Positions 33,084-43,043 of a DNA stretch of 64,000 bases are shown piece after piece. The stretch is from Candidatus Tokpelaia sp. JSC188 (lineage in GTDB: Bacteria; Pseudomonadota; Alphaproteobacteria; Rhizobiales; Rhizobiaceae). The translations under genes were made by a program, and so were the position numbers. The notes below the pieces were generated by a model. That model had not been told where the DNA came from and did not search any database. It saw only the letters and a list, made by a program, of their open reading frames with translations. The stretch is taken from NCBI GenBank assembly GCA_003331065.1, contig QENB01000001.1:310001-374000 (forward strand), written 5' to 3'. The stretch's first letter is position 1. Each line of letters begins with the position of its first letter.

Positions 33084-34331
33084 ATGCAACAAATTATGCA
33101 GTTTACGCACAACTCCTTATCAGGATACCCATGGTTAGAAATTTTCATTGGGCTTTTAGGTCTTTTGCTTGCAGCTTTTGTTGTTAATTTTCTAGCGGCT
33201 CATCTGATAGGTCGTGCCTTCTTGAAGCTTTTTGCTCTCCTTGATCAGAGGCAGGCTGCGGATGCACGTCTAATGATCAGCCGTCTAACTAACATTGCTC
33301 CTGTGCTTGTCTTTTCATACGGGATTGATTTCATTCCTAGTATATCTCCCAACCTGGCTATGGTTGTACATAATATTGCTAATGCCTTTGTTATCTTGAT
33401 AATAGCACTAACTATTTCTGCACTACTAAACTTTATCGATTTGCTTTATCATTACCAACAGAAAGCTAAGTTCAGGCAGATCAAGGGCTTGATTCAAATT
33501 GCCAAGATTATGCTCTATTCTATTGCGGCAATATTGATTGTCGCAATACTATTGGACCGCTCGCCGCTTATCCTACTTTCAGGGCTAGGTGCTATGGCTG
33601 CTGTACTCCTTTTGGTTTTTCAAGATACACTTTTGTCTCTTGTTGCCGGCATTCAGATATCTTCAACAGATATGGTACGAGTTGGAGACTGGATTGAGAT
33701 TTCCTCGATTGGAACCGATGGTAGCGTAGCAGAAATTGCTCTTCATACAATCAAGGTCAAAAATTTTGATAACACCATCACTACGATTCCGATTCGTAAA
33801 TTGATTACTGATCCGGTAAAGAACTGGCGCGGCATGCAAGAATCAGGCGGCCGTCGTATCAAACGTTCGCTTTATATTGATCAATCGAGTATCGCTTTCC
33901 TAACAGAAGACGATATAAAGCGTCTTTCCCAGTATAGGCAGATCAAAAGTTATATCACAAACAAAACGCAAGAAATTGCAGAATGGAACAAAAAGTTTAA
34001 TGCTGACAAGACCATTATCGGTGATGTTAGAAGATTAACAAATATTGGTACATTCCGTGCTTACGTTGAAGCTTATATCAAAAACCACCCTCGCCTCCAT
34101 GAGGGAATGAATAGAATGGTTAGACAATTATCACCGGTGGCCGAGGGACTTCCTCTTGAAATCTATTGCTTTGCCAGAACGACTATCTGGAACGAATACG
34201 AGGCCATTCAATCAGATATTTTTGACCATCTTTACTCTATTATGCCTGATTTTGGCCTGCGAGTTTTCCAGACTCCAAGCGGAAATGACATACAACAGGC
34301 GCTAGCGAACGTAAGTAAAACAGAAGCATGA
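33084..34331 (+). CDS. MscS-family mechanosensitive channel, YbdG-like
   Basis: Inner-membrane channel of 415 aa, the length of E. coli YbdG (MscM). About five hydrophobic segments occupy residues 15-190. The pore helix region is LLSGLGAMAAVLLLVFQDTL, followed by the MscS beta domain (VRVGDWIEISSIGTDGSVAEI, then TIPIRKLITDPVKNW) and a C-terminal domain. Such channels release solutes on hypo-osmotic shock, which fits with the periplasmic cyclic glucan made by ndvB. Single gene, divergent from dnaG. Confidence 0.92.
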   Translation: MQQIMQFTHNSLSGYPWLEIFIGLLGLLLAAFVVNFLAAHLIGRAFLKLFALLDQRQAADARLMISRLTNIAPVLVFSYGIDFIPSISPNLAMVVHNIANAFVILIIALTISALLNFIDLLYHYQQKAKFRQIKGLIQIAKIMLYSIAAILIVAILLDRSPLILLSGLGAMAAVLLLVFQDTLLSLVAGIQISSTDMVRVGDWIEISSIGTDGSVAEIALHTIKVKNFDNTITTIPIRKLITDPVKNWRGMQESGGRRIKRSLYIDQSSIAFLTEDDIKRLSQYRQIKSYITNKTQEIAEWNKKFNADKTIIGDVRRLTNIGTFRAYVEAYIKNHPRLHEGMNRMVRQLSPVAEGLPLEIYCFARTTIWNEYEAIQSDIFDHLYSIMPDFGLRVFQTPSGNDIQQALANVSKTEA

Positions 34332-34988
34332 AAAGCACAAACTGCTGCACCTTTTAATCTTTTTCTTAAGCTTCCTTCTGATAGATAAACCTCTTCATAT
34401 TCATTTCCTTTCTATGCTAGAACTCTCCGTTATCACTCTTCATCTCGATTCTATTTCCTATTCTTCAAAAAAAATGACTCAATACTATCTTCATTCTCAA
34501 TTTTGGAGTATAACCTCCGGGAAACCCTGAACAGGAAGAAATCTCTTATTTTTCTATTCTAACATCACAGCAAGAATTAGGATTAAAAGCTTGCAGAAGG
34601 CTATGATAGATACAAGATTGCAAAATACAATGGGATCAGTGCAATTAAGAATTGAAAACTTTAGCCTATAAAGATCAAACGTTCGAAAACCATTTTTCTA
34701 TGCCTTAATTAGAGTAAGGCACAGTGGAACTCTATTCCAAGACTTTGGCATTTCTATTGCAAAGAATACATGATCTCATCATGATAATGAGTCCTGGTCT
34801 TTTGGATAAGTTAGCATTAGCTGTTTTCGGTTTTTAGTCTATCCAAAGGTCATACAATACAGAAGATGCTGTGTATGAGAGTTAATTCGTTCTTCCAAAA
34901 TCTGCTTTAAATGTTATAATCGATCTGGTGGTAATCATGAAGCATTGAATGCATGAAAATATATCCGGGATCGTTCTATTGTTGGAAC
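34332..34988. other. Intergenic spacer, about 650 bp, no gene recognised
   Basis: AT-rich. A loose inverted repeat (CTTTTGGATA near 34799 with TATCCAAAGG near 34841) is visible. No gene or remnant recognised. The frame of the following lipoprotein gene is open from 34953, but its likely start is 34989. Confidence 0.5.
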
Positions 34989-35375
34989 ATGGAGTTGAAG
35001 TTGGCGAAATTTACTAATCGCTTTTTCCGTACTCTCTTCTTAACTGCAGTAAGCTTCAGTGTATCTTCCTGTTTTCCCGTGCCCTCAGGCCAGTTATCAA
35101 GTTTACATCTGGATAAGATAGATGGGCAATGGGTAGATGACAACGGCATTGTTTCTTCCTTTTATAATGGAATATTTGAGACTCGTTCCCCAGATACTAA
35201 TGAAAAACTAGCGGAGGGAAATTATATTTCCCGTTCAAATGGCTTGATTGAACTTGAAATTCGTTCGTTTATCCGAGGCACAGTTTCGCATGTAAACTGT
35301 TCACTTGCAAATTCCTCTCATTTACTCTGTACATCGCGCGATAGTTTTAACTTTTCTCTAACCAAACATATTTGA
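34989..35375 (+). CDS. omp10: Outer membrane lipoprotein Omp10 family
   Basis: Brucella Omp10-type lipoprotein of about 128 aa. The N-terminus has a basic start, a hydrophobic stretch and a lipobox ending at cysteine (SFSVSSC), so it should be lipidated and sent to the outer membrane. The mature part keeps the family block SWVDxNG...SSFxxGIFETR (here GQWVDDNGIVSSFYNGIFET), DTNEKLAEGNY, and FIRGTVSHVNC ... CTSRDSFNFSLT. I prefer the ATG at 34989; 34953 is possible. Its stop touches the start region of hemH, so the two are probably one operon. Function in envelope integrity is known from Brucella, not the mechanism. Confidence 0.9.
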   Translation: MELKLAKFTNRFFRTLFLTAVSFSVSSCFPVPSGQLSSLHLDKIDGQWVDDNGIVSSFYNGIFETRSPDTNEKLAEGNYISRSNGLIELEIRSFIRGTVSHVNCSLANSSHLLCTSRDSFNFSLTKHI

Positions 35376-35386
35376 AAAATGTTCAT

Positions 35387-36391
35387 ATGATAATGAAAGA
35401 ATTATCAAGAAATCGTGTTGGTGTTCTTCTTGTCAATCTTGGGACACCAAATGGAACTTGTTATCGTAACATACGTCGTTATCTCGCTGAATTTCTTTCT
35501 GATCGACGCATAATCGAATGGCCTCGTTTCATCTGGTATCCGATACTGCATGGTATTATACTGAATATACGCCCGAAAAAATTGGGGGTTGCCTATACAC
35601 GTATATGGAATGATGATCAGAATGAATCTCCGCTGCGCACTTATACGCGCTCTCAGGCTGAAAAGCTACGCTCTTTCTTTAAAGATGACAAAATAGATAT
35701 CGATTGGGCGATGCGTTATAGTGATCCCTCTATTGCAACGACAACAAATGCCATGATTACCCGTGGTTGTAAAAGGATCGTGATTTTTCCACTTTACCCG
35801 CAGTATTCGGCAACTACAACAGCAACGGTAAACGATGTCTTTTTCAAGGTACTACAGAAAAAACGTTTTATGCCAGCGATTCGCACAATTCCTTCTTACC
35901 CAGACGATACGGTTTATATCGATGCTCTTGTAACATCGATCAAGAAACATATAAGTTTAATTAATTTTGAACCGGAAATCATCATTACTTCCTATCACGG
36001 TATTCCGAAAAGCTACGTCAAACGGGGAGATCCATATTTTTTGGAATGTGAACGCACGACAAAAGCGTTGCGGCATAAGCTTGGTTTAGATGAAAAACGG
36101 TTATTGATGACCTTTCAATCTCGTTTTGGACCTGGAGAATGGCTACGTCCTTACACTGAAAAAATAATTGAAGAACTAGCGCGCAACGGTATAAAATCTA
36201 TCGTCGTACTTAATCCTGGATTTGTATCAGATTGTCTTGAAACACTTGATGAGATTTGTAATGAAGCAGCTCATATTTTTCGTAAAAATGGCGGAAAGAA
36301 TTTCGCGCATATTCCTTGTCTTAATGATAGCGAAGAAGGCGTACATGTAATTGAGCATTTTGTCCGACATGAACTGTCCAATTGGGTATAA
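35387..36391 (+). CDS. hemH: Ferrochelatase
   Basis: Inserts ferrous iron into protoporphyrin IX, the last step of haem synthesis. About 334 aa. VLLVNLGTPNGT opens the protein; the catalytic histidine is in ITSYHGIPKSYVKRGDPY near residue 200; the acidic site is in FQSRFGPGEWLRPYT near 245; NPGFVSDCLETLDEI near 278. I chose the ATG at 35387; a TTG at 35372 and an ATG at 35393 are alternatives. It follows omp10 closely, as in Brucella. The end overlaps nothing real. Confidence 0.95.
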   Translation: MIMKELSRNRVGVLLVNLGTPNGTCYRNIRRYLAEFLSDRRIIEWPRFIWYPILHGIILNIRPKKLGVAYTRIWNDDQNESPLRTYTRSQAEKLRSFFKDDKIDIDWAMRYSDPSIATTTNAMITRGCKRIVIFPLYPQYSATTTATVNDVFFKVLQKKRFMPAIRTIPSYPDDTVYIDALVTSIKKHISLINFEPEIIITSYHGIPKSYVKRGDPYFLECERTTKALRHKLGLDEKRLLMTFQSRFGPGEWLRPYTEKIIEELARNGIKSIVVLNPGFVSDCLETLDEICNEAAHIFRKNGGKNFAHIPCLNDSEEGVHVIEHFVRHELSNWV

Positions 36392-36886
36392 TTCTCCCTT
36401 GCTCTATCCAACCTTGCCCTGTTTTCACATTCAAGAAAACTGTCTGAAACGAAAATGCCCTTTGCTAGAAGAGCACTACGCTATTATAGATAGAAACTTG
36501 GCTATACTTAGCTGTGTAAATCCTGATTGTGCTTCTATCATTGATGATACAGAAAAGGTGCATTTTTATTTCCACACTTATCCTCAAATAAAACAGCACA
36601 ATTGGAAAAACATTCCATATGGAAAAATATTTCTACCATACTTATCCTCAAATAAAACAGCACAATTGAAAAAACATTCCATATGGAAAAATATTTCTAC
36701 CATCGCAATAGAAATGCATTTTTTTGGATATTATCCCTTGTTATAATTCTTAACAAACAGTTTCTCACTATGGGCCTTGTAACCTCAAAATTATTAATAA
36801 TGAATAAGTCATTCACATCCAAAATGGTCAAAGTATTCTTAGTTATTATCATCGGCTGCTTTTGAGAAATAAAGGGCCTTCCTCTA
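36392..36886. other. Intergenic spacer between hemH and kdsD containing a tandem repeat
   Basis: About 495 bp between convergent genes. Holds the 2 x 64 bp tandem duplication (separate entry). A plus-strand frame at 36351-36746 runs across the repeat in two frames and has no family features; I reject it as a gene. Confidence 0.6.
36576..36703. repeat. Tandem duplication, two 64 bp units
   Basis: Unit 1 (36576-36639) and unit 2 (36640-36703) begin ACTTATCCTCAAATAAAACA and end ATTTCTACCAT. They differ at one position (unit base 30, G versus A), so 63 of 64 bases match. Each unit contains the 12 bp palindrome TTCCATATGGAA. The unit length is not a multiple of three. The near-identity suggests a recent duplication, with copy number possibly variable between strains. 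Confidence 0.95.
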
Positions 36887-37885
36887 TCAAACCATGCCGA
36901 TCCGTAATAGATCGTGGAAATGAACAAGACCAACAGGCTTATCATCTTCTATTACAACCAGAGCGCTGATCTGGTATTGATTAATTAAGGCGATTGCGGA
37001 AGCAGCAATCATATTAGATTTAATAGTTTTTGGTGACTTGGTCATCACCTCATCAACGCTAACTTCAGATAGATTACGGGTGATATTGCGTGCCAAATCG
37101 CCATCCGTCACAATGCCTATCAAACTACCCTTTGCATTAACAACCGCAACACAACCTAAATGCTTAGAAGCAAGCACTTTCATTGCTTCAGGCATTAATA
37201 TTCCGGTTTTGACAATCGGTAAGGCATCTCCCTTATGCATGATATCACTGACATAGCGTAAACTTGCACCGAGAGAACCTCCAGGGTGAAAAATTTTAAA
37301 ATCATTAGCAGAAAATTGGCGTGATTTTAGCAGAGCCACAGCCATTGCATCTCCCAAAGCAAGCTGCATCACCGTAGAGGCCGTTGGTGCAAGCCCATGC
37401 GGGCAAGCTTCATCGACTTTTGGAAGCAGAAGCAAAATATCAGCCTGACGTCCAAGAGAGGAACCTTTACCTGCTGTTAGGGCAATAAGTGGAATACCAA
37501 AACGCCGAGAGTGATTAAGCGTCCCTGCAAGTTCAACAGTTTCACCTGACCAAGAAAGCGCTAAAATAATATCATTGGTGCCGATCATACCAAGATCACC
37601 ATGGTTAGCTTCAGCCGCATGAACAAAAAAAGCAGGTGTACCAGTGGAGGCAAATGTTGCGGCAATTTTTGTGCCAATATGGCCACTTTTTCCAAGTCCG
37701 GTTACAACAACACGCCCTTTGCTTACAGCAATACAGCGTACACTAGCAGTAAAAGCTGCAGCTAAACCATTTCTTAAAGCTTCCTCTAACGCTTCTAAGC
37801 CGGCTTTTTCAGTAACAATAGTTTCTATTGCTGAGCGTAACACTTTTGTATCTTTAATAAAATTTAAATCGGACATTTTCTTCAT
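36887..37885 (-). CDS. kdsD: Arabinose-5-phosphate isomerase (KdsD/KpsF/GutQ family)
   Basis: Converts ribulose 5-phosphate to arabinose 5-phosphate, the first step to Kdo of lipopolysaccharide. 332 aa. The N-terminal SIS domain has VVVTGLGKSGHIGTKIAATFASTG near residues 50 and LALSWSGETVEL near 93; the catalytic-site histidine region is NHGDLGMI. Two C-terminal CBS domains follow (MPEAMKVLASKHLGCVAVV and VDEVMTKSPKTIKSN). The start at 37885 (MKKMSDL) is preferred over 37936. Located next to galU on the same strand, 58 bp apart. Confidence 0.93.
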   Translation of the reverse strand: MKKMSDLNFIKDTKVLRSAIETIVTEKAGLEALEEALRNGLAAAFTASVRCIAVSKGRVVVTGLGKSGHIGTKIAATFASTGTPAFFVHAAEANHGDLGMIGTNDIILALSWSGETVELAGTLNHSRRFGIPLIALTAGKGSSLGRQADILLLLPKVDEACPHGLAPTASTVMQLALGDAMAVALLKSRQFSANDFKIFHPGGSLGASLRYVSDIMHKGDALPIVKTGILMPEAMKVLASKHLGCVAVVNAKGSLIGIVTDGDLARNITRNLSEVSVDEVMTKSPKTIKSNMIAASAIALINQYQISALVVIEDDKPVGLVHFHDLLRIGMV

Positions 37886-37943
37886 AGTCGAAGCATTTCT
37901 TATTTGGATAACAATCAGTATTGACATACAGTCCATACGAATT

Positions 37944-38834
37944 TTATTCTTTAACGCGCTTCTCTTTCAGCAATGCGGTAAGCGGTGCGATGATTTGATC
38001 ACGCATATCATCTCGTGCTAATGCAAAAGCAACATTGGCTTCAATAAAACCTGTTTTTGAACCGCAATCAAATGTTTTGCCTTTGAAAGGAAAACCATAG
38101 AAAGGTTCTGACTGAGCAAATTTCAGCATGATATCTGTTAATTGAATTTCATTATCTGAACCACATTCCTGATTTTCCATAATTCTAAAAATTTCGGGTT
38201 GTAAAATATATCGCCCATTAATATAGAAATTAGAAGGAGCCTGATCTTTTTCTGGTTTTTCCACCATTTTAGTAATTTTGAAACCATTGGCGACAACATG
38301 TCCTTTGTCAACAATGCCATATTTATGTGTTTCTTCAGGATTACACTCTTGCACGGCAATGATATTACCGCCGCTAGTTTTATGATAGAGCCCAACCATG
38401 TCTGAAAGACATCCTTTAGGTGCTTGCATGAGCATATCTGGTAATAATAGAGCAAAAGGCTCATTTCCAACTAGTTCACGCGCACACCACACTGCATGGC
38501 CTAATCCCAAAGGCTCCTGCTGTCGGGTAAAAGATGTCATCCCAGGTTCTGGCTGAATACGCTGAAGATGCTCTAGATCTTTTTTTTTGCCACGCATCTC
38601 CAAGGTGGTGTAGAGCTCAATCTGGGTATCAAAATAATCTTCAATAACAGACTTATTTCTCCCCGTGACAAAAATGAGATGTTCGATCCCTGCTTCACGC
38701 GCTTCATCAACCACATATTGGATAACCGGCTTATCCACTACAGTTAGCATTTCCTTTGGCACAGTTTTTGTGGCCGGTAAAAAACGCGTTCCAAGCCCTC
38801 CTACTGGAAATACAGCCTTACGAATTTTACGCAA
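37944..38834 (-). CDS. galU: UTP-glucose-1-phosphate uridylyltransferase
   Basis: Makes UDP-glucose, the donor for cyclic beta-1,2-glucan and envelope sugars, so it supplies ndvB in this window. About 296 aa. [19 protein letters not shown] is the nucleotide-binding loop near residues 10-28; [13 protein letters not shown] and [20 protein letters not shown] follow. The start is most likely TTG at 38834 ([13 protein letters not shown]), because AAGGAG lies 7-8 nt upstream and the family begins here; the open frame further upstream, to 38999, has no family similarity. Confidence 0.94.
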   Translation of the reverse strand: MRKIRKAVFPVGGLGTRFLPATKTVPKEMLTVVDKPVIQYVVDEAREAGIEHLIFVTGRNKSVIEDYFDTQIELYTTLEMRGKKKDLEHLQRIQPEPGMTSFTRQQEPLGLGHAVWCARELVGNEPFALLLPDMLMQAPKGCLSDMVGLYHKTSGGNIIAVQECNPEETHKYGIVDKGHVVANGFKITKMVEKPEKDQAPSNFYINGRYILQPEIFRIMENQECGSDNEIQLTDIMLKFAQSEPFYGFPFKGKTFDCGSKTGFIEANVAFALARDDMRDQIIAPLTALLKEKRVKE

Positions 38835-39086
38835 AAAATCTCTCCTTAATGTTTGTTTTAGTAGAATTTCTGAATCTAATCTCAAAAGGCCACCTTTGTT
38901 CTGCAAGCAAGACACAGAAAGTAACGCTATTATAATCATGTACTCTCCCGACATAAAAGGCGTAAGAGGCATTGAGAGAGAAAACAATGTACATTTCAAA
39001 CATAAACGGAATGCTGATTATATTGGTCATGACCCTCTCATCACTTCCTCTGAGAAGAGGAGCAATAAAAACGCTAATGTATGATG
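38835..39086. other. Spacer upstream of galU
   Basis: About 250 bp with no gene recognised; AAGGAG of galU is at its left end. It continues into the unrecognised frame at 39087-39374 and a further 144 bp of empty sequence before leuD (39375-39518). Confidence 0.5.
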
Positions 39087-39374
39087 CTACATGAACTCTA
39101 ACCTATAATCTTCAAGAAATTTAGGATAATGTTTTTCAGCTATCAGACTTATTTTATTTCTCGATAACGCCTTAGATACAAGTGAATATATTTTTTTACG
39201 AATAAGATTCGTGCAAGACAAGTTGATACATTCCAGAAAATAACCTAGTAAGAGGTTATCGTTACAAGCTTTAGTCTGTGTAACTAGCTGGCGCAGATTC
39301 TGACTTCCTGCAGAAAGCGGAATGTTGGTTATATCATGCCAATCCGACTTGTAATTATTTAAAAATCGAATCAA
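39087..39374 (-). CDS. Unrecognised 95-codon open frame, possibly a gene remnant
   Basis: Open frame on the minus strand with only a TTG available as start; no ATG and no clear ribosome site. It is open about 13 further codons upstream to a TAG. The translation (NNYKSDWHDITNIPLSAGSQ near the start, LIRKKIYSLVSKALSRNK later) has a balanced amino-acid make-up unlike most chance frames of AT-rich DNA, but matches no family I know. It may be the 3' end of a lost gene or chance. Confidence 0.3.
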   Translation of the reverse strand: MIRFLNNYKSDWHDITNIPLSAGSQNLRQLVTQTKACNDNLLLGYFLECINLSCTNLIRKKIYSLVSKALSRNKISLIAEKHYPKFLEDYRLEFM

Positions 39375-39518
39375 CAGAAAGCCTTTGTCTTCTGAAGATA
39401 AGTCCTAGCAAAAATCGTTGAAATAGAGCTCAAATCAATTTTTTGTTAGGAGGGTATCCTTCTATTCTGATCTGTGCAAGCAAATACAGAACGTTCCTTC
39501 AGCCATTATAAATAACTT

Positions 39519-40124
39519 TCAGATCCAGGGGTACATTTTGCCATTACGTTCTTCAAAAGAAGCAATTTCAGGAGAAATTAGCATTGTCAGATCAATATCA
39601 TCAAGCCCATTTAACAAACAATGACGCTGGAACGCATCAAGATTAAACGATACTATACCACCATCTGGCCTATTTATTTTCATTTTTTCAAGATCAATTG
39701 TGAGAATTGCACCCATTCCGCGTAATGCATCTTTCGTGAGCTGTTCTAGTTTCTCTGAGTTTACTATGATAGGCAAAATACTATTTTTAAAACAATTATT
39801 ATAAAAGATGTCGGCAAAAGATGTCGAAATTACACAACAAATGCCAAAATCAACTAGGGCCCATGGCGCATGTTCACGCGAAGATCCACAGCCAAAATTA
39901 TCTCCAGTCACAAGAATTTTTGCATGACGATAGGCTGGTTTGTTGAGAACAAAAGTAGAATTTTCCGATCCATCTTCATGATATCGCATCTCTGCAAAAA
40001 GTCCAGACCCTAGGCCTGTGCGTTTAATCGTCTTGAGATAATTTTTTGGGATAATCATATCCGTATCAACGTTAGCAATTGGTAGAGGAGCAGCAATACC
40101 TGTAATCTTTGTAAATTTTTTCAT
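39519..40124 (-). CDS. leuD: 3-isopropylmalate dehydratase small subunit
   Basis: Small subunit of the isomerase of leucine synthesis; works with LeuC, which is not in the window. 201 aa. Motifs: [19 protein letters not shown] near residues 13-31, [17 protein letters not shown] near 74-90, [21 protein letters not shown] sequence ([18 protein letters not shown]). The ATG and stop are clear. In many relatives leuB follows; here a spacer and an unrecognised frame do. Confidence 0.96.
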   Translation of the reverse strand: MKKFTKITGIAAPLPIANVDTDMIIPKNYLKTIKRTGLGSGLFAEMRYHEDGSENSTFVLNKPAYRHAKILVTGDNFGCGSSREHAPWALVDFGICCVISTSFADIFYNNCFKNSILPIIVNSEKLEQLTKDALRGMGAILTIDLEKMKINRPDGGIVSFNLDAFQRHCLLNGLDDIDLTMLISPEIASFEERNGKMYPWI

Positions 40125-40345
40125 TTTTCGACCTTCTGGTTGAAAATCTTATTTTTTAATTTACTGTTCCCATTTCAATAAGTCAAAATTTTTTGCTAGA
40201 TTGCTTTATGCGATTCTAAAAATAAAAAACCTGTTTTTATTCGTGTTCTATAAACTGCAAAACATTAATATATTAAGAAAATTCATCTTTTAGAGGCTTA
40301 GAATTTCCTACAAAGTTAAACATCTGAGAAAAAGGAATAATATAA

Positions 40346-40522
40346 ATGCGATTATACCGTTTTTTGACAGGTCCGGATGATGCCTCCTTTTGCTATAAGG
40401 TAACAGATGCCCTCAGAAAGGGTTGGCGGCTTTACGGTAACCCTTGTTATTCTATGAACAATACAACTGGTACTATGCAATGTGGACAGGCTGTTACCAA
40501 GGATATTACAGAAATTATATGA
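40346..40522 (+). CDS. DUF1737 family small protein
   Basis: A 58-codon gene starting ATG with AAAGGAAT about 9 nt upstream. The protein opens MRLYRFLTGPDDASFCYKV and has KGWRLYGNP and MQCGQAVTKDI, the pattern of DUF1737 proteins (a short alphaproteobacterial family of unknown function, usually 55-75 aa). The C-terminus seems a little shorter than usual. It is intact and lies alone between leuD and the M3 peptidase, on the opposite strand. The flanks 40125-40345 and 40523-40752 hold nothing I recognise. Confidence 0.8.
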   Translation: MRLYRFLTGPDDASFCYKVTDALRKGWRLYGNPCYSMNNTTGTMQCGQAVTKDITEII

Positions 40523-40752
40523 CCGATTTCGAACTCAGCGAGTGTTAACGATTTTTTGCTGTAGAACATTTTGTCAAAAGTGATCAATAAATCTGTCAAA
40601 GCACTTCACTAACACACTACTGCTTCGCTAAATAGCAGTAATCCTACCACTGCTGGATAAGAGAATGATGTGTCAAAAAACCAACGTTTCCAAATTACTT
40701 TTCAAGAAAGAAAACAGAGAGTATCCGGCGTTTTTCACATTAAGTAGTTCTA

Positions 40753-42807
40753 CTAATCAAGCCCACGCTCTCTGAGTATGGCTTCTGGAGAAGGAAGGCG
40801 TCCACGAAAAGCTTTATACAAAACTGCGGGATCAGCACCTCCGCCAGCAGAATAAATATACCGATTCAATTTATCTGCTAGATCCGGGTTAAAGATATCA
40901 CCACTTTCCTTAAAAGCAGAAAAAGCATCCACATCAAGCACTTCTGACCACATATAAGAATAATAGCTAGCAGAATAACTATCACCCGCAAATATATGTG
41001 TAAAATACGTTGGACGATGCATCATAGGCACTGCGTCCGGCATACTAAGTCTTGCTAATTCATCCATTTCAAACTGTGCTGGATCATCAATCACACCGTT
41101 ACTGTGAAAAGCCATATCAATAAGAGCTGAAGACGTATACTGCACAGTTTCAAAACCGGAATTGAAGGTTTTTGCTTCCTGAATTTTTTCTAGAATCTCT
41201 ACAGGAATTGCCTCACCGGTCTTATAATGACGAGCAAATTTTTCTATTACCTCAGGTAGCATCAACCAATGCTCGTAAAGCTGTGAAGGTAGTTCGACAA
41301 AATCACGTGTAACTGATGTTCCTGAAATAGAAGGCCACCTGACATCAGATAAAAGCCCATGTAATCCATGGCCAAACTCATGAAAAAGCGTATGTGCATC
41401 ATCAAGCGAAAGCAGAGCAGGCTGCTCTTTACCAGGGCTGGCAAAATTTGTGATGTTATAGACAATGGGGTATGCTCCACCCATTAACTTATGTTGGCTT
41501 TGTAATACACCCATCCACGCGCCAGCCTGCTTCGATGCACGAGCGAAATAATCCCCGATAAAAACGCCACGGATACTGCCGTCAGAATTTTTTACAAGCC
41601 ATAATCGAACCTCGGGATGCCAGAGAGAAATATTCTTTTGTTCTTCAAATATTAGTCCAAAAAGCTGGTTTGCAACCCAGAAAGCTGCTTTGATCATCTG
41701 ATCAAGCTGTAAATAGGGCTTAAGTGTTGCTTGATTAAACGCATACCGCTCGAGTTTAAGTTTTTCGGCATAATAACACCAATCCCAAGCCATAAGCGTA
41801 TCACTACCACCGACTCTACTGGCAATACGTCGCAGATCCTCTCTCTCAACCTCTACCTTTATCTTTGCTTTTTCCCAAACAGGTAGAAGCAAGTGCATGA
41901 CATGATCCAAGGTTTTAGCCATAGTGTTATCAAGTTTCAGTGCAGCATAGGAATCAAAACCAAGCAGCTTTGCCTTTTCATTGCGTAGGAGCATTATTTC
42001 AGAAATAATTGCCCAATTATCCGTCTTACCTCCTTTAGCACCGCGACTACTCCAAGCTTGCATTACCGCTTTACGTAGATCGCGGCGGTCTGAAAAAATT
42101 AGAAAAGGATCGACAATTGCACGAGTCAATGTTACAGCGTAGGCGTTTTCCCGCCCACGCTTCCGTGCTGCCTCATACATTACATGACGTAGGTCATCAG
42201 GCAAGCCAATCAATTCTTCTTCTTTTTCAAGATAAAGCACCCAAGAAGCAGTATCCTTTAAAATATTTTGCCCAAAAATAGTACTTAAAACAGCAAGACG
42301 CTCATTTAGTTCAGAAAGCCGTTTTTTATCTTTCATATCCAACTTTGCGCCATTGCGTACAAAACTTTTCCAAGTTTCTTCAATCATATAGCGGGTCTCA
42401 TCATCTGCTTCAAAAGCTTTTAATTGTTGATATAGCGCATCTATTTTTGCAAATAGGCGTTCGTCTGTCAGAAGCCATGAAGAGAATTGTGACAATCTTG
42501 GTGAAAAATTACGCTCAAGATGCTGAATTAGCTCGTTACTGTGCGCGCCAGTTCGCATAAAAAAAATAGCACAGATACGGTCTAACGCCTTTCCTGACAA
42601 TTCGTAGGGTATGAGAAAATTCTCAATTGTTGGAGTATCTGGTAAACTTATAATCGCTTCAATTTCTGCTTCGGCCGCTTTCAGTGCTGTTTCAAACGCT
42701 AACGCAAAATCACTATCATCAAAGGCGCTGAAATCAGGAAGACCAAATAGTCCATTCCATTTATCAAGAGCCTGAACATGTTCGACCTTACCGGTTTTAT
42801 TGATCAT
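40753..42807 (-). CDS. M3 family oligopeptidase (peptidyl-dipeptidase Dcp/PrlC type)
   Basis: Zinc metallopeptidase of 684 aa that degrades short peptides in the cytoplasm. The zinc motif HEFGHGLHGLL lies near residue 470, with the third ligand glutamate in FVELPSQLYEHW about 25 residues later; HRPTYFTHIFAGDSYSASYYSYMW near 597-620 is typical for M3A. No signal peptide. The choice between Dcp and oligopeptidase A cannot be made from these motifs alone. Intact, monocistronic as far as can be seen. Confidence 0.92.
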   Translation of the reverse strand: MINKTGKVEHVQALDKWNGLFGLPDFSAFDDSDFALAFETALKAAEAEIEAIISLPDTPTIENFLIPYELSGKALDRICAIFFMRTGAHSNELIQHLERNFSPRLSQFSSWLLTDERLFAKIDALYQQLKAFEADDETRYMIEETWKSFVRNGAKLDMKDKKRLSELNERLAVLSTIFGQNILKDTASWVLYLEKEEELIGLPDDLRHVMYEAARKRGRENAYAVTLTRAIVDPFLIFSDRRDLRKAVMQAWSSRGAKGGKTDNWAIISEIMLLRNEKAKLLGFDSYAALKLDNTMAKTLDHVMHLLLPVWEKAKIKVEVEREDLRRIASRVGGSDTLMAWDWCYYAEKLKLERYAFNQATLKPYLQLDQMIKAAFWVANQLFGLIFEEQKNISLWHPEVRLWLVKNSDGSIRGVFIGDYFARASKQAGAWMGVLQSQHKLMGGAYPIVYNITNFASPGKEQPALLSLDDAHTLFHEFGHGLHGLLSDVRWPSISGTSVTRDFVELPSQLYEHWLMLPEVIEKFARHYKTGEAIPVEILEKIQEAKTFNSGFETVQYTSSALIDMAFHSNGVIDDPAQFEMDELARLSMPDAVPMMHRPTYFTHIFAGDSYSASYYSYMWSEVLDVDAFSAFKESGDIFNPDLADKLNRYIYSAGGGADPAVLYKAFRGRLPSPEAILRERGLD

Positions 42808-43043
42808 AATATTTTGTTCCTCTTAGATAGTTTTGATACTTCCCATCTCCAAGACATAACCAACCCAACATAGACGATTATACTAATCAAAACATAAAAA
42901 CATAGCACCGTATAAGCATATCATTAAAAAATCCAATTTTATTATTCCAAGTAAAATAATGTTAAAATTATAGCCAAAACATCCCAAAAATAGTCCAGAG
43001 TCTATTTCTAATAGATTGGCTTCTTGACTTTAAAGGAAAAAGG

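Noticed and set aside
36351..36746. 131-codon plus-strand frame after hemH
   Set aside because: It overlaps the end of hemH, runs through both 64 bp repeat units in different frames and has no family features.
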